A stretch of DNA of 64,000 nucleotides from Laspinema sp963821735 (GTDB taxonomy: Bacteria; Cyanobacteriota; Cyanobacteriia; Cyanobacteriales; Laspinemataceae): NCBI GenBank assembly GCA_963821735.1, contig CAWGFK010000016.1, forward strand, positions 124,001 to 188,000, given 5' to 3'. Below the pieces are notes generated by a model that worked only from the letters and a program-made list of their open reading frames with translations, was not told where the DNA came from and searched no databases. The position numbers were made by a program, and so were the translations under genes. Shown here in pieces: positions 46,548 through 56,265 of the stretch; the stretch's first letter is position 1, and each line of letters begins with the position of its first letter.

Positions 46548-47558
46548 TTAGAGCGTGAGGAGTTTTAGGGCGATCGCCTCGGGAGTCAAGCTTTCTTGCA
46601 CCGCTCCCAATTCAACCGCAGCTTTTGGCATTCCATAGACGATACAACTGTTGGCATCTTGGGCGATCGTTTGCCAACCTGCCGATCGCAAGACACTTAA
46701 TCCCATTGCTCCATCTCGTCCCATGCCGGTGAGCAACACCCCTAATCCTTGTCCCGGCCAGTTTTCAGCCAAACTGGTAAAAAAAACATCCACCGAGGGA
46801 CGATAAGGATTATTCACGGGATGTTTAGTATAGCCGAGGGTGCGATCGGGACGCATGAACAGATGATCGTTAGTGCCTGCGACAATAATTTTACCCGGTT
46901 GTGGGGTCATTCCCACTTGAGCCAACTCAACTTTTAACCGAGTTTGCTGAGATAACCACTGGACAAAACTGGTGGAAAACTGCACATCGATATGCTGGAC
47001 GATCGCCACGGATATTTTAAAATTTTGGGGTAACTGAGACAAAATCTTGGCGATCGCCGTGGGACCTCCGGTAGAAGCTCCGATCGCCACCAGGGGGGGA
47101 TAAGGTTTATTCGTATAACAGGACTTAACCGGAATCAGATTTTGGGGTTTTTTGCTGATAGGTTTACCCAGTAATTTATGAATCGTCCTAATTTTTTCCA
47201 GGAGGGTTTCTCCCCCTTCGGCATTTCCGTAATACCCCAGAATCGGCGTTATCACGACATCAAGCGCCCCATATCCGAGGGCTTCAAATACTTTAGGTAA
47301 GTGAGTGTTAATACTAGAAGTCACCAGCAAGATCGCGCAGGGAAAATGACGCATAATCTGGCGAGTTGCCTCTACCCCATCCATCACGGGCATGAATACG
47401 TCCATTAAGATGAGATCCGGTCGTACTGAGGCACATTTATCGAGGGCTTCAGCTCCATTCCGGGCAACCCAAAGCAGTTCGTAGTCAGGCACTGATGTTA
47501 AGACGCGCCGTAAGGCTTCTATTGCCAACAGCATATCATTAACAATCGCAATTTTCAT
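46548..47558 (-). CDS. cheB: Chemotaxis-type protein-glutamate methylesterase CheB (WspF-like)
   Basis: CheB removes methyl groups from receptor Glu residues when its receiver domain is phosphorylated. The receiver covers residues 1-120 (IAIVNDMLLAIEALRRV; phospho-Asp in LILMDVFMPVMDG). The esterase domain has the catalytic Ser in AIGASTGGPTAI, His in IVQHIDVQ and Asp in GMGRDGAMG. Length is 336. In Wsp systems this gene is wspF and resets the receptor. It follows the CheA gene on the same strand after 331 bases. Confidence 0.95.
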   Translation of the reverse strand: MKIAIVNDMLLAIEALRRVLTSVPDYELLWVARNGAEALDKCASVRPDLILMDVFMPVMDGVEATRQIMRHFPCAILLVTSSINTHLPKVFEALGYGALDVVITPILGYYGNAEGGETLLEKIRTIHKLLGKPISKKPQNLIPVKSCYTNKPYPPLVAIGASTGGPTAIAKILSQLPQNFKISVAIVQHIDVQFSTSFVQWLSQQTRLKVELAQVGMTPQPGKIIVAGTNDHLFMRPDRTLGYTKHPVNNPYRPSVDVFFTSLAENWPGQGLGVLLTGMGRDGAMGLSVLRSAGWQTIAQDANSCIVYGMPKAAVELGAVQESLTPEAIALKLLTL

Positions 47559-47889
47559 ATAAAGGGTGAGGTATGAGGTAGGGTGACGAGCAAATCCCGA
47601 AATTTCTCCTATTATATCTAAATTATCCCCATTTTCATCAAATTATTTTTTTAATAAATAACTGATTCCCCTGAATATTTTTAGTGGAAATTCAAAAAAA
47701 TAAAGTCACCCATTCAGACAGAAGCGGCACTTGATAGCCGAAACTTTCCCGGGTTGGGAGTCGGCAGGGTCGTGCTACGCTGATCCACAAGGCATCCGGG
47801 CGGGCCGACTTGAAAGGGGGTCTCCCACAAGGGTTCCAAAACAGGACTCTGCGGGTGCGATTGAGGCGATCGCCTTCACCTCAGTGCAG
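47559..47889. other. Spacer between cheA and cheB
   Basis: The cheB-proximal part is very AT-rich (47600-47710) and could carry a separate promoter. The cheA-proximal part is GC-rich with direct short matches but no clear gene, hairpin or repeat. Confidence 0.3.
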
Positions 47890-50268
47890 TCAACTCTCAT
47901 CCGGGGTCCCAATCATATCAATGACGGCATTTAAAAATGTATGATCATGAAAACTACTTTTAGTCAAGTAATAATTTGCCCCAGCTTCTAACCCTAATAG
48001 TCGGTCTTCTTCCCGGTCCTTGTAAGATACAATAATTACGGGAGTAGACTTCAGTTTTGCATGACTTTTAAGGTGGTTAACCAGTTCAATTCCATTCATC
48101 CTCGGCATATCTACATCGGTAATAATTAGGTCATATTCTCCGGTTCTGGCTGCATTCCAGGCATCCACGCCATTAACAGCGATATCGACTTTATACCCCC
48201 GATTCTGCAACAGTTTTCGTTCCATTTCTCGAACAGTAATCGAATCATCAACCACGAGAATCTTTTGATGGCGTTGGGACTCTTTGACTTGGGCATCTTG
48301 GGTGATTTGACTTAACCGTCCACTACTCAGAAGCAGATCGAGCGATCGCACTAAATCTTCCACATCAATAATTAATACCGGCGATCCGTCTTCCATTAAT
48401 GCTGCGGCACTAATATCCCGAACCTTGCCCAGACGGGGGTCTAGGGGACGAACCACCAAATCTCGCTCACCGAGAAAGCGATCCACCACCAAGCCATAAT
48501 AGTTGGTGCGATCGCTCAAAACAATCACCGATAACAACTCATGATTGAGGTCGCTGTTTTCCAACTCCAGAACTTGATGCGCACTCACCAGACTAATATT
48601 TTGACCATTCAGGGTAAAATACTGGCGGTTTTCCACCACAAATATATCCCCCCGATGAATCTGAACAATCCGATCAATTCGGGTGAGAGGAAACCCGTAG
48701 GGTTCGGACGAAATTTCCACTAATAGGGTGCGAATCACCGAGAGAGTTAAGGGCAACTGAAGATAAAACTGAGTGCCTTTTCCGAGTTCAGATTGAGCAC
48801 GCAATAACCCGCCCACCTCCTGCATCATTCCCTTGGCAATATCTAATCCGACGCCCCGTCCAGAAATTTCAGTCACCTCAGTGACGGTGGAAAAGCTGGG
48901 TAAAAATAAAAATTCCATCAGTTCAGCTTCAGTTAGCTGATGGGCGAAATCAGGATTCACCAATTGATTGGCAATCACCTGTTGTCGGATCTGTGCTAAA
49001 TTGATGCCTCGACCATCATCAGAAATGGTAATTAAGAGCATTCCCCCGCGATGAACTGCTTCGATTCGGACTGTTCCTTCGGGGGGTTTTCCTTTTTCAA
49101 TGCGTTCCTCGGGAGATTCTATCCCGTGGGCGATCGCATTTCGCAAAATTTGAGTTAACGGCGCTTCTAACTTCTCTAAAATGTCGCGATCTACCTTAGT
49201 TGCTTTGCCCGTTATTTCAAATTTTACCGACTTTCCGAGTTGTTTGGCTAAATCTCTCATCATCCGAGGAAAGCCTGATACTCCTTCAGAAAAAGGTCTC
49301 ATGTGACTATCAATCACTTCCCGATAAAGACGGTCGGAAAGGTTGGAAAACCGACGGGCGAATAATTCTAGCTCATTAATGCGATTATTCAAGATTTCCA
49401 AACATTCTTTTTCTTGAAATTGAGCGGTTTCGAGATAACTTTTTGTCGTTTGATTCGGGTGATATTCGCTCAATGAGCTTTCTAACTTTTCTAGGGTTTT
49501 TGATAATTGGCTTTGGTGTTTCTTAAGTTTGAGTAGGGAATCGGCAAAGGGTTGTAACCAATTGGCTTCAATTAAAGACTCCCCAGCGAGATCCATCAAT
49601 CGATTTAAGTTGTCTGCACTTAATCGGACGACGCGATCGCCACTGGCACTAGAGGATGAGGGGGATTGCGCCCGGATGGGTTGAGGGGGTTCAGGTTCAG
49701 GAAACGCCACCCGGTTTGGGGAAGGTGGGGATTCAACCGGGGTGAGATTCGGTTCTGGAGTGGGTGGGGGTTCTGGGGTGGGTGGGGGAATGGCGGGGCG
49801 ATCGCCCAGGGTCTGGGGTTCTGGGTGAGTTTGGGGTTGTTTTTGCGGAGTCCCTGGGGAGGCGATCGCCTGGATTTGGCTGGCGATGAGGTCAATTTCC
49901 GGCTGATGTTCCTGCATCCAGGCTGTTAACTCAGATTCCTTAACTTTCCCCATACTCAACAGCAAATCAACTCCGGACAACAGAATATCAATATGGTCTT
50001 CTGAAACCGCAATTCGACCTTCCTTGGCCCCTACAAAATAGTCCTCCATCACATGAGCGATATGGACCGCCTGATCGAGCTGAACGATGCGGGCTGCCCC
50101 TTTAATCGAATGGGCACCCCGCATTAAGGCTTCGAGTTCTTTGCCGGACTGGGTATGATTTTCTAGCCCTAATAAATTTTCGTTTAATAGGGCAGCCTGA
50201 GTTTCCACCTCCATTCCGAATAAATCCAGCATGGATAAATGGCTTAAATCCAGCTCATCTTTGCTCAC
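47890..50268 (-). CDS. cheA: Hybrid chemotaxis histidine kinase CheA with receiver (WspE-like)
   Basis: This 792-residue kinase has an Hpt domain (phospho-His in MRGAHSIKGAARIV), a Pro-rich linker (residues about 140-215), a dimerisation/HATPase region (RLMDLAGESLIEANW; NAIAHGIESPEER; GRGVGLDIAKGMM), a CheW-like domain near 500-640, and a C-terminal receiver (KILVVDDSITVREMERKLL with Asp in LIITDVDMPRMNG). This is the CheA-REC hybrid layout of WspE. The start overlaps the end of the upstream CheW gene by ATGA, so the two are translationally coupled. Confidence 0.95.
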   Translation of the reverse strand: MSKDELDLSHLSMLDLFGMEVETQAALLNENLLGLENHTQSGKELEALMRGAHSIKGAARIVQLDQAVHIAHVMEDYFVGAKEGRIAVSEDHIDILLSGVDLLLSMGKVKESELTAWMQEHQPEIDLIASQIQAIASPGTPQKQPQTHPEPQTLGDRPAIPPPTPEPPPTPEPNLTPVESPPSPNRVAFPEPEPPQPIRAQSPSSSSASGDRVVRLSADNLNRLMDLAGESLIEANWLQPFADSLLKLKKHQSQLSKTLEKLESSLSEYHPNQTTKSYLETAQFQEKECLEILNNRINELELFARRFSNLSDRLYREVIDSHMRPFSEGVSGFPRMMRDLAKQLGKSVKFEITGKATKVDRDILEKLEAPLTQILRNAIAHGIESPEERIEKGKPPEGTVRIEAVHRGGMLLITISDDGRGINLAQIRQQVIANQLVNPDFAHQLTEAELMEFLFLPSFSTVTEVTEISGRGVGLDIAKGMMQEVGGLLRAQSELGKGTQFYLQLPLTLSVIRTLLVEISSEPYGFPLTRIDRIVQIHRGDIFVVENRQYFTLNGQNISLVSAHQVLELENSDLNHELLSVIVLSDRTNYYGLVVDRFLGERDLVVRPLDPRLGKVRDISAAALMEDGSPVLIIDVEDLVRSLDLLLSSGRLSQITQDAQVKESQRHQKILVVDDSITVREMERKLLQNRGYKVDIAVNGVDAWNAARTGEYDLIITDVDMPRMNGIELVNHLKSHAKLKSTPVIIVSYKDREEDRLLGLEAGANYYLTKSSFHDHTFLNAVIDMIGTPDES

Positions 50269-50987
50269 AAAATCCTCCGTTTCAGGCTAGAAAATACAAA
50301 TTCTTCATCCAGATAGTTTACTTTTTTGTCTCGCCAATTTACAATCCATTTTGTGTAAGTAATGGGAGCTTTAGAAACGACTGCCGGGACTTCTTCAATT
50401 AAGTGGCGATCGCAGCGGTGAATGCCCTCAATTTCATCCACGGAAAATACCCAGATATCTCCTTGAACATTAACAACCACCATGCGAGAATAAACCGTCC
50501 GCGTCAACTCTCCTGGCGGATTTAAGGGTTTCGGATGAGCGCTTTGCGGTTCTAACCCGAGGAGATTGCTCAGAGAAATGCAGGGCAAGAGTTCCCCGCG
50601 AATATTCACCAAGCCCAGGAGAATTTCGTTGCTGCGGTGGGGTAAAGCATGAAGGGGACAAGAGGCAGTGATTTCTTGGAATGTAGAAGCAGCCAGTGCT
50701 AACCATTCTACTCCCAGGCGAAAAATCACCAGAGAAAGTGGGTCAAAGAATTCTGCCGTCGCTCGTTGGAGTTGGGGAAGGGCATTGCGATCGCTGGTGA
50801 CGGCTGTTGGGGTTTTAGCCAGTAAATCGGTCCATTCAGCCCGGTAGTTTTCTGGGGCTTCCCGTTCCAATAAACTCCGGCCTGCGGTGGTATAAACGGG
50901 GCAGTTGCGGCAATGAATGACGGTATTAAGTTCGGCACAAGAGCGATCGCCCTGTATTCCGATTTCGTTCCAGCACTTTTCGGTCAT
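50265..50987 (-). CDS. CheW-like coupling protein with N-terminal Cys region (WspD-like)
   Basis: This 240-residue CheW is longer than usual because of a leader of about 80 residues: EKCWNEIGIQGDRSCAEL and HCRNCPVYTTAGRSLL. The same Cys-rich leader (CWN-IGV-GD-SC and HCRNCPVY) is the mark of WspD proteins. The CheW domain follows (LVIFRLGVEWLALAAST; LGLVNIRGELLPCISL). It links receptor to CheA. The four Cys could bind a metal, though that is not established. The gene sits between the receptor and CheA genes. Confidence 0.92.
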   Translation of the reverse strand: MTEKCWNEIGIQGDRSCAELNTVIHCRNCPVYTTAGRSLLEREAPENYRAEWTDLLAKTPTAVTSDRNALPQLQRATAEFFDPLSLVIFRLGVEWLALAASTFQEITASCPLHALPHRSNEILLGLVNIRGELLPCISLSNLLGLEPQSAHPKPLNPPGELTRTVYSRMVVVNVQGDIWVFSVDEIEGIHRCDRHLIEEVPAVVSKAPITYTKWIVNWRDKKVNYLDEEFVFSSLKRRIL

Positions 50988-51202
50988 AGAGCCAACCTAA
51001 ATGAAGGGAAGAATGTTTCAAAGGTCGTAAATATAGCAATCCTAAATGATTTGTGCCTCACCCGATGTCCCCTCTCCCAAAGCGTCCGAGGGCAGAAGAC
51101 ATAAGTTATAAATCCGGAAAGGAATGCTATATAGCCCTTGTTTCTCGGGCTTTGTCTGCGTTCCTCCCCACCCTTGAGGTGTGGATTGTTACCCACTGCG
51201 GC

Positions 51203-52954
51203 TTAGATTTGCACCTTGAAAAACGAGATTTCTCGTTGCAATCCTTGAGCGGCTTCATTTAATTGCTCGATCGCCCGATTAGTATCCCGCAGAGATTGGG
51301 CCGTTTGCCGGGAAGCTTCACTCAGTTGAACCATTGCATCACTAATTTGTTGAGCCCCTTCGGATTGATCTTCCATGCCTTTGGTGACTGCATCAAATCG
51401 GGGGGTGAGACTTTGAACCCGCTCAATAATCTTACCAATTTGGCCGCTGATGGTGCGAACATCCTCGACCCCCCGGCTGACTTCCGTGGTGAATTTATCC
51501 ATTTCCATCACCCCGGTGGAAACAGCGGATTGCATATCTTTGACCATACTTTCAATATCCAAGGTGGCGATCGCCGTTTGGTCTGCGAGTCGGCGAATTT
51601 CTCGGGCCACCACCGCAAAACCTGTACCATATTCCCCCGCTTTTTCCGCTTCGATCGCCGCGTTGAGGGAGAGTAAATTAGTCTGATCCGCCACTTTGGT
51701 AATGGTAGTCACCACGCTATTAATGTTATTTGCTTTTTCGCTAATCACACCCAACTTGGCCGAAATCGAGGCAGTCGCATTGGCTAATTGGCGCATGGTG
51801 GTTTCCATCCGCACAATTTCCTGTTGGCCGGTTCCCGCAGCGATCGCGGTTTGTCCGGCGAGTTCCCCAACTTGATCCATTGTTTTGACTAATTCGCCCG
51901 AAGTCGCAGCAATTTCTTTCGCTGTGGCAACGACTTGGTTTGTAGAAGCCACTTGTTCGGTAACCGTTGCTTCTAATTGTTTGCCCGAGGCGGCAATTTC
52001 TGTGGTGGAACTGGTAATTTGAATGCCCGAATGTTGGACCTGACGAATTAAGGAATTTAACTTTTGGGTCATTTGAGCAAAAGCAACCGTTAATCGGCCA
52101 ATTTCATCCTGGGTTTCCGTCACCCTCACCGGAGTGGTCAAGTCTCCGGAGGAAATTTTTTCAGCCACTCGCACCACCCCGACAATTTTGGCTCCGAGGG
52201 GTTTGGCGATCGTGGTGCTAAAATAGAAGCCAAAAACAATCGCAGTTAACGGACCCAGAAGCATTCCGAGAAACACCCAAAAACTACTCTGGGCCACATC
52301 TTTTTGGGCATCTCTGACCACTTGGGTAGCCATAGTTTGATTGTATTCTACAACCTCTTTCAAGTTATCTTCTGCTGCTTGATAGGCCGGAATACTGACG
52401 CGAGCGCGTTGGGTATTCATGCGTTCGAGTACCTCAGTAGCGGCTCTGGCCTCAAGCATTAGGGGGCTATTCGATTGACCCGCCTCCCATAACTCGACCT
52501 GCGCTTCCCAGGGTTGTAAAATGCCGTAGGTTTCAAATTCTTGATTCAGTTGGAGGAATTCTTCATGGACTCGTTTCCACTGATTCCAGGCATCTATAAA
52601 CTGGTTATAAAGGCGGTTTTCTTCTGGGTCTTTTTCGGGGATGTTGGTGTATTCAGCAAATCCTTGATTAATTTGTTGCCATGCTTGATTGATTCTTTCT
52701 TTGGCAACAGTGCGACGTTCATTAGAACTGCGGGGATTGAGGAGCAATCGTTCTGAGGATTGAATTTGGGTCTGACCTTCTTTGATTTTCCATAAGGCGA
52801 TCGCACTGGGCATGGAGTTCCCTGTAATCATGTCGAGGCGATTACTCAGCCGATAATTTCCCCCCCACCCGACTAAAGCAACGATTAATACAATTAAACC
52901 CATAAATATAAAAGCTGCAAGCATTCGAGCTTGCAAGGAAAGATTCCGAAACAT
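51203..52954 (-). CDS. Methyl-accepting chemotaxis protein (WspA-like)
   Basis: The 583-residue receptor has two membrane helices (residues about 10-30 and 205-230) that frame a four-helix-bundle sensor domain, then a HAMP domain (TIAKPLGAKIVGVVRVAEKI) and a cytoplasmic signalling coil. The tip carries ADQTNLLSLNAAIEAEKAGE and GFAVVAREIRRLADQTAIAT, typical of the Wsp class. Methylation sites are expected in the coil. The ligand is unknown; Wsp receptors respond to surface contact. The 215-base gap to the downstream CheW gene contains a worn copy of the CCACCCTTGAGG hairpin. Confidence 0.92.
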   Translation of the reverse strand: MFRNLSLQARMLAAFIFMGLIVLIVALVGWGGNYRLSNRLDMITGNSMPSAIALWKIKEGQTQIQSSERLLLNPRSSNERRTVAKERINQAWQQINQGFAEYTNIPEKDPEENRLYNQFIDAWNQWKRVHEEFLQLNQEFETYGILQPWEAQVELWEAGQSNSPLMLEARAATEVLERMNTQRARVSIPAYQAAEDNLKEVVEYNQTMATQVVRDAQKDVAQSSFWVFLGMLLGPLTAIVFGFYFSTTIAKPLGAKIVGVVRVAEKISSGDLTTPVRVTETQDEIGRLTVAFAQMTQKLNSLIRQVQHSGIQITSSTTEIAASGKQLEATVTEQVASTNQVVATAKEIAATSGELVKTMDQVGELAGQTAIAAGTGQQEIVRMETTMRQLANATASISAKLGVISEKANNINSVVTTITKVADQTNLLSLNAAIEAEKAGEYGTGFAVVAREIRRLADQTAIATLDIESMVKDMQSAVSTGVMEMDKFTTEVSRGVEDVRTISGQIGKIIERVQSLTPRFDAVTKGMEDQSEGAQQISDAMVQLSEASRQTAQSLRDTNRAIEQLNEAAQGLQREISFFKVQI

Positions 52955-53024
52955 TCTTTTTTTCCTTTGGTGTTGAGATAGTTTGGAGTGGCCCGTTTAT
53001 CCTGGAACCCTGAATTATAGAGTG

Positions 53025-54347
53025 CTATTCCCCCTGAGATTTTAGGAGTCTTTGGATCCGCTGCCGAAGGGCTGAGGCATGGGTGAGATCTCCATAAGAT
53101 TCTTTGAGTAAGAGGAGATGCATCAAGGCTTCATAGTGGTGGGGTTCGAGGTAAATGGCTTTCTCCCAACATTGTTCGGCACGCTCCTGATGCCCTGCGC
53201 CTTGGAGTATTTCACCTAACAAGACATAAGCATTGGCATCGGTGCGATGTTGACTGAGGTAAGTTTCGCATACCTGTGCCGCTTCATTCAATCGTCCGAG
53301 ATCGGCTAGATGCCGAGCGTGAATCAGGGGGGACTCAGGGATGCGCTTTGGAGGAGAGGGTGCGCTAGGGGCGATCGCCCAGGAGCTATGAGGATGTGTT
53401 CTTCTAGCTTCTGGGGCCGGGTCCGCAGAATGCACGGGTTTGGATGAGGGGTTGAATTGAGAGGGTGAGCGAGGGGGGCTGCACTGGAGAACCCGTAATG
53501 GAGAGTGTTCAGGGTCATTCGGGAGGATACAGAAGCGATCGGTGCCGTCGCTTTTTTGTCGCTTGCGGTAGGCAAAAGTCATGGAATGGCGCAGGGAGAT
53601 GAATCGCTTCTCAATCACGGGTCCGGCTTCGGCAGACCCGACAAAGAGCAGTCCTGTGGGAGATAGTAAGCGATTTAATACTTGCATGGCGCGATCGCGA
53701 GCCGCCGGTTCCAGATAAATTAATAAATTCCGGAAAAATATGATATCATAAAGCGGTTTTCCATATAAAAAAAGGGGTTCTAAAAGATTGCCGTGGATAA
53801 AATTTACGGCCTCCTTAACTGTCGCCGCAAGTTGATATCCGTGAGGGGTTTCCTGAAAATAGCGGTGGCGAAAGCCCAACTGTTTACCCCGAAATGAATG
53901 CTCTCGATAGAGACCCTGTTTGGCTTTCTCTTGGGCTTTTTTACTGATATCAACCGCGTCAATGACAAAACTGCTCGGAGACAAACCCGCATCTAGGAGC
54001 ATAATCGCCAGGGAATAAGGTTCTTCTCCCGTGGAACAGGGAACACTTAACAGCCGCAGAATCCCTTCCGGATGGGTGGGTAACCAATCGAAAAGGACGT
54101 AGCGCCGGAGAAACTCAAAGGATTCAGGCTCGCGAAAGAACCAGGTTTCTGGGACAACAGTCTCCTCGATGAGCGCCTGTAATTCGGCAGGGGAACAGAG
54201 CCATATATTGAAATAGTTTGCCACATTATCAACCCCACAAACCGCCATCCGCTCTCGAACCGCTTTGGCGATCGCATAGGAACCGAGGGTTTTGGGGTCT
54301 AAGCCAATCTTTTTTCTGAGTTTTCGCTCAATTTCGTCCCAAACCAT
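53025..54347 (-). CDS. cheR: Chemotaxis-type methyltransferase CheR with TPR (WspC-like)
   Basis: CheR adds methyl groups from S-adenosylmethionine to receptor Glu residues. The N-terminal helical domain and the SAM site (LLSVPCSTGEEPYSLAIML) are present, and FFRNLLIYLEP is the conserved 'RNxLIY' motif. After a Pro/Ser linker the C-terminus holds two TPR units (residues about 345-430; LGEILQGAGHQERAEQCWEK). CheR-TPR fusion is the WspC layout. The gene lies 2 bases after the first CheW gene. Confidence 0.93.
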   Translation of the reverse strand: MVWDEIERKLRKKIGLDPKTLGSYAIAKAVRERMAVCGVDNVANYFNIWLCSPAELQALIEETVVPETWFFREPESFEFLRRYVLFDWLPTHPEGILRLLSVPCSTGEEPYSLAIMLLDAGLSPSSFVIDAVDISKKAQEKAKQGLYREHSFRGKQLGFRHRYFQETPHGYQLAATVKEAVNFIHGNLLEPLFLYGKPLYDIIFFRNLLIYLEPAARDRAMQVLNRLLSPTGLLFVGSAEAGPVIEKRFISLRHSMTFAYRKRQKSDGTDRFCILPNDPEHSPLRVLQCSPPRSPSQFNPSSKPVHSADPAPEARRTHPHSSWAIAPSAPSPPKRIPESPLIHARHLADLGRLNEAAQVCETYLSQHRTDANAYVLLGEILQGAGHQERAEQCWEKAIYLEPHHYEALMHLLLLKESYGDLTHASALRQRIQRLLKSQGE

Positions 54348-54349
54348 TG

Positions 54350-54811
54350 CTATTCAGCCTCCCCAATGGGTAATAGGAATGCTTGTGCTTGCTCTGACAG
54401 TAAATGCGCCAAGCGCAACTCCTGGATTGTTCCTTGTTCATCCATGATGAGTTTGCCCAAATATGCGGCATTTTTTAAGTGGATTCCCTCTTCCTTAAAT
54501 TGAGATTCTAGGACATCTACCGTATCGGTCACTCGTTCTGCCATTAACCCCATCAGTCGCGAATTCTGGTGGGTGTGCTGATACTTGACTAAAATAATCC
54601 GAGTGCTTAAACAATTGCGAGAGCCACTGCCTTGAATCAGATGGCACAGATCGAGAACCGGAACAATGCTCCCTCGGTAATTAAATAATCCCGCCATATA
54701 TTCCGGGGCCTGGTATAGTTTTCTCAACTCTACCAGAGGAATGACTTCTACGACCTGGGAACAGCTTAGGGCATAACAATCAGGCCCGACATAAAATACC
54801 AACATTAACAT
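54350..54811 (-). CDS. CheW-like coupling protein (WspB-like)
   Basis: A 153-residue single-domain CheW (YALSCSQVVEVIPLVELRKL; GLFNYRGSIVPVLDL). It heads the minus-strand cluster and is followed by cheR after 2 bases. With the longer CheW downstream the system has two coupling proteins, as in Wsp (WspB and WspD). Confidence 0.9.
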   Translation of the reverse strand: MLMLVFYVGPDCYALSCSQVVEVIPLVELRKLYQAPEYMAGLFNYRGSIVPVLDLCHLIQGSGSRNCLSTRIILVKYQHTHQNSRLMGLMAERVTDTVDVLESQFKEEGIHLKNAAYLGKLIMDEQGTIQELRLAHLLSEQAQAFLLPIGEAE

Positions 54812-55153
54812 CGTTTAACTTGAGCCTAATCTGGCGCAATCGGAATGGAGGATAGAAGATAGAGATATCTGAAATATATCTTCAATTGTAGCGTTCCCCC
54901 CATTCAAACTGAATCCATGAATCCCGCAGCAAGCAACGGCGGACAAAAGAGGACAAAAGAGCGCTGGGACAGGGTTTAATCAGGGGCGTGGATTCCAGGC
55001 TAGGAGCGAGAAACCCGGTTTCTCGCCCAGAGCCCGTTGCTGATTGCTACCGTTTTTCTGAAGCAACCCGGTTTCTCAACCCATACAGTCACCCATCCAG
55101 TACCGATGCTCTAGGGTAGAGGAAGTCGGAGTGAGGCTTCGGGTCTAGGGGGT
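54812..55153. repeat. Spacer with AGAAACCCGGTTTCT palindromes
   Basis: The gap between cysC and the chemosensory cluster contains GAGAAACCCGGTTTCTCG (55009-55026) and AACCCGGTTTCTCAA (55065-55080), the same palindrome family as at 28150. The cluster's promoter should lie at 54812-54900. No gene was seen. Confidence 0.55.
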
Positions 55154-55690
55154 TTAAACTTGGGTGATATAACCCTTATCTTTGAGATATTGCAGCACCT
55201 TGGCGATACTTTCTGCCTCGGTTTCGTCTTTGGTGGAGCATTCAATATCCGGGGTGAGGGGAGCCTCATAAGGGTCATCAATGCCGGTAAAGTTTTTAAT
55301 TTCCCCAGCGCGAGCTTTTTTGTAAAGCCCCTTGACATCGCGTTCTTCGCAGACTTCCAGAGGCGCATTCACGTAAACCTGAACGAAGTCACCAATCCGA
55401 TGGCGGACTTCTTCGCGGATTTCACGGTAGGGGGCGATCGCCGACACCAAAACAATTACCCCATTGCGGGTTAATAAATGAGAGACAAAACCGATACGGC
55501 GAATGTTTTCGTCGCGGTCTTCTTTGCTAAAACCCAGGCCCTTCGTCAGGTTTTGGCGAACGATATCTCCATCGAGCACTTCGAGTTGATATCCGAGCGA
55601 TCGCAGTTGTTTCTCCACTCCCTGGCTAATGGTGGTCTTGCCTGCACCGCTCAAACCTGTAAACCAGACCGTGACACCACGCTGTTGCAT
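55154..55690 (-). CDS. cysC: Adenylylsulfate kinase
   Basis: CysC phosphorylates adenylyl sulfate to PAPS in sulfate assimilation. The 178-residue protein has the P-loop GLSGAGKTTISQGVEKQL, then LDGDIVRQNLTKGLGFSKEDR and VYVNAPLEVCEERDVKGLY, all typical. Length is normal. It lies 142 bases downstream of the universal stress protein gene on the same strand. Confidence 0.95.
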   Translation of the reverse strand: MQQRGVTVWFTGLSGAGKTTISQGVEKQLRSLGYQLEVLDGDIVRQNLTKGLGFSKEDRDENIRRIGFVSHLLTRNGVIVLVSAIAPYREIREEVRHRIGDFVQVYVNAPLEVCEERDVKGLYKKARAGEIKNFTGIDDPYEAPLTPDIECSTKDETEAESIAKVLQYLKDKGYITQV

Positions 55691-55832
55691 TTTGACTTAA
55701 CTCCAGATGTTGTGCAATAAACGATTGTTTCTCAAGCACCCTTCAAGGCTTTTCGATTGTACAGAACTTTGTCCCCCCTGTTAAATCCGTGATTTGGGGA
55801 TCACGGATTGGCATAAGAGAGACCTTGAGGAT

Positions 55833-56264
55833 TCAATCGTCGGGGATCCATTCCAAGGGGCAGTCCAGGGTTTGAATCAGGGGACCCAGCGCGTATGAAC
55901 CACTGACGAAAATTTTCTCGGGTCCTGGGGTCGCCAACCCAGTCAGATAACTGCGGATTCCCTCTTCGTTGACCTCCGTTTTCACCGCCACTCCCATAGA
56001 AACGGCACGACGAGTCACTTCCTCTAAAATGTCTGTGGCTAAGGCGCGATATCCTTCCATCATCGAAATTTGCAAACTCCGACGGGACCCAATTCCCAAC
56101 CAACCATTTTCTCCCAAGTCCCGCATCAGGTCATCAAGGGCCTCGGGATCGATGATAAAGGTCACCCGAAAGAGGCTATCTGCTTGTTTTGCTTCCTCAA
56201 AAGCGAGATGGAGCGCTTTTTCATACCCATACGGGTTGGTTAATACGAGTAAAATTTCTGCCAT
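55833..56264 (-). CDS. Universal stress protein (UspA-like)
   Basis: This 143-residue protein resembles the UspA fold: MAEILLVLTNPYGYEKALHL at the start, a central helix pair, and VSGSYALGPLIQTLDCPLEWIPD at the end where UspA has its G-x-S/T ATP motif. The motif here is partial, so ATP binding is uncertain. It starts 1 base after the transporter stop, so the two genes are very likely cotranscribed and the product may regulate the transporter. Confidence 0.7.
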   Translation of the reverse strand: MAEILLVLTNPYGYEKALHLAFEEAKQADSLFRVTFIIDPEALDDLMRDLGENGWLGIGSRRSLQISMMEGYRALATDILEEVTRRAVSMGVAVKTEVNEEGIRSYLTGLATPGPEKIFVSGSYALGPLIQTLDCPLEWIPDD

Positions 56265-56265
56265 G

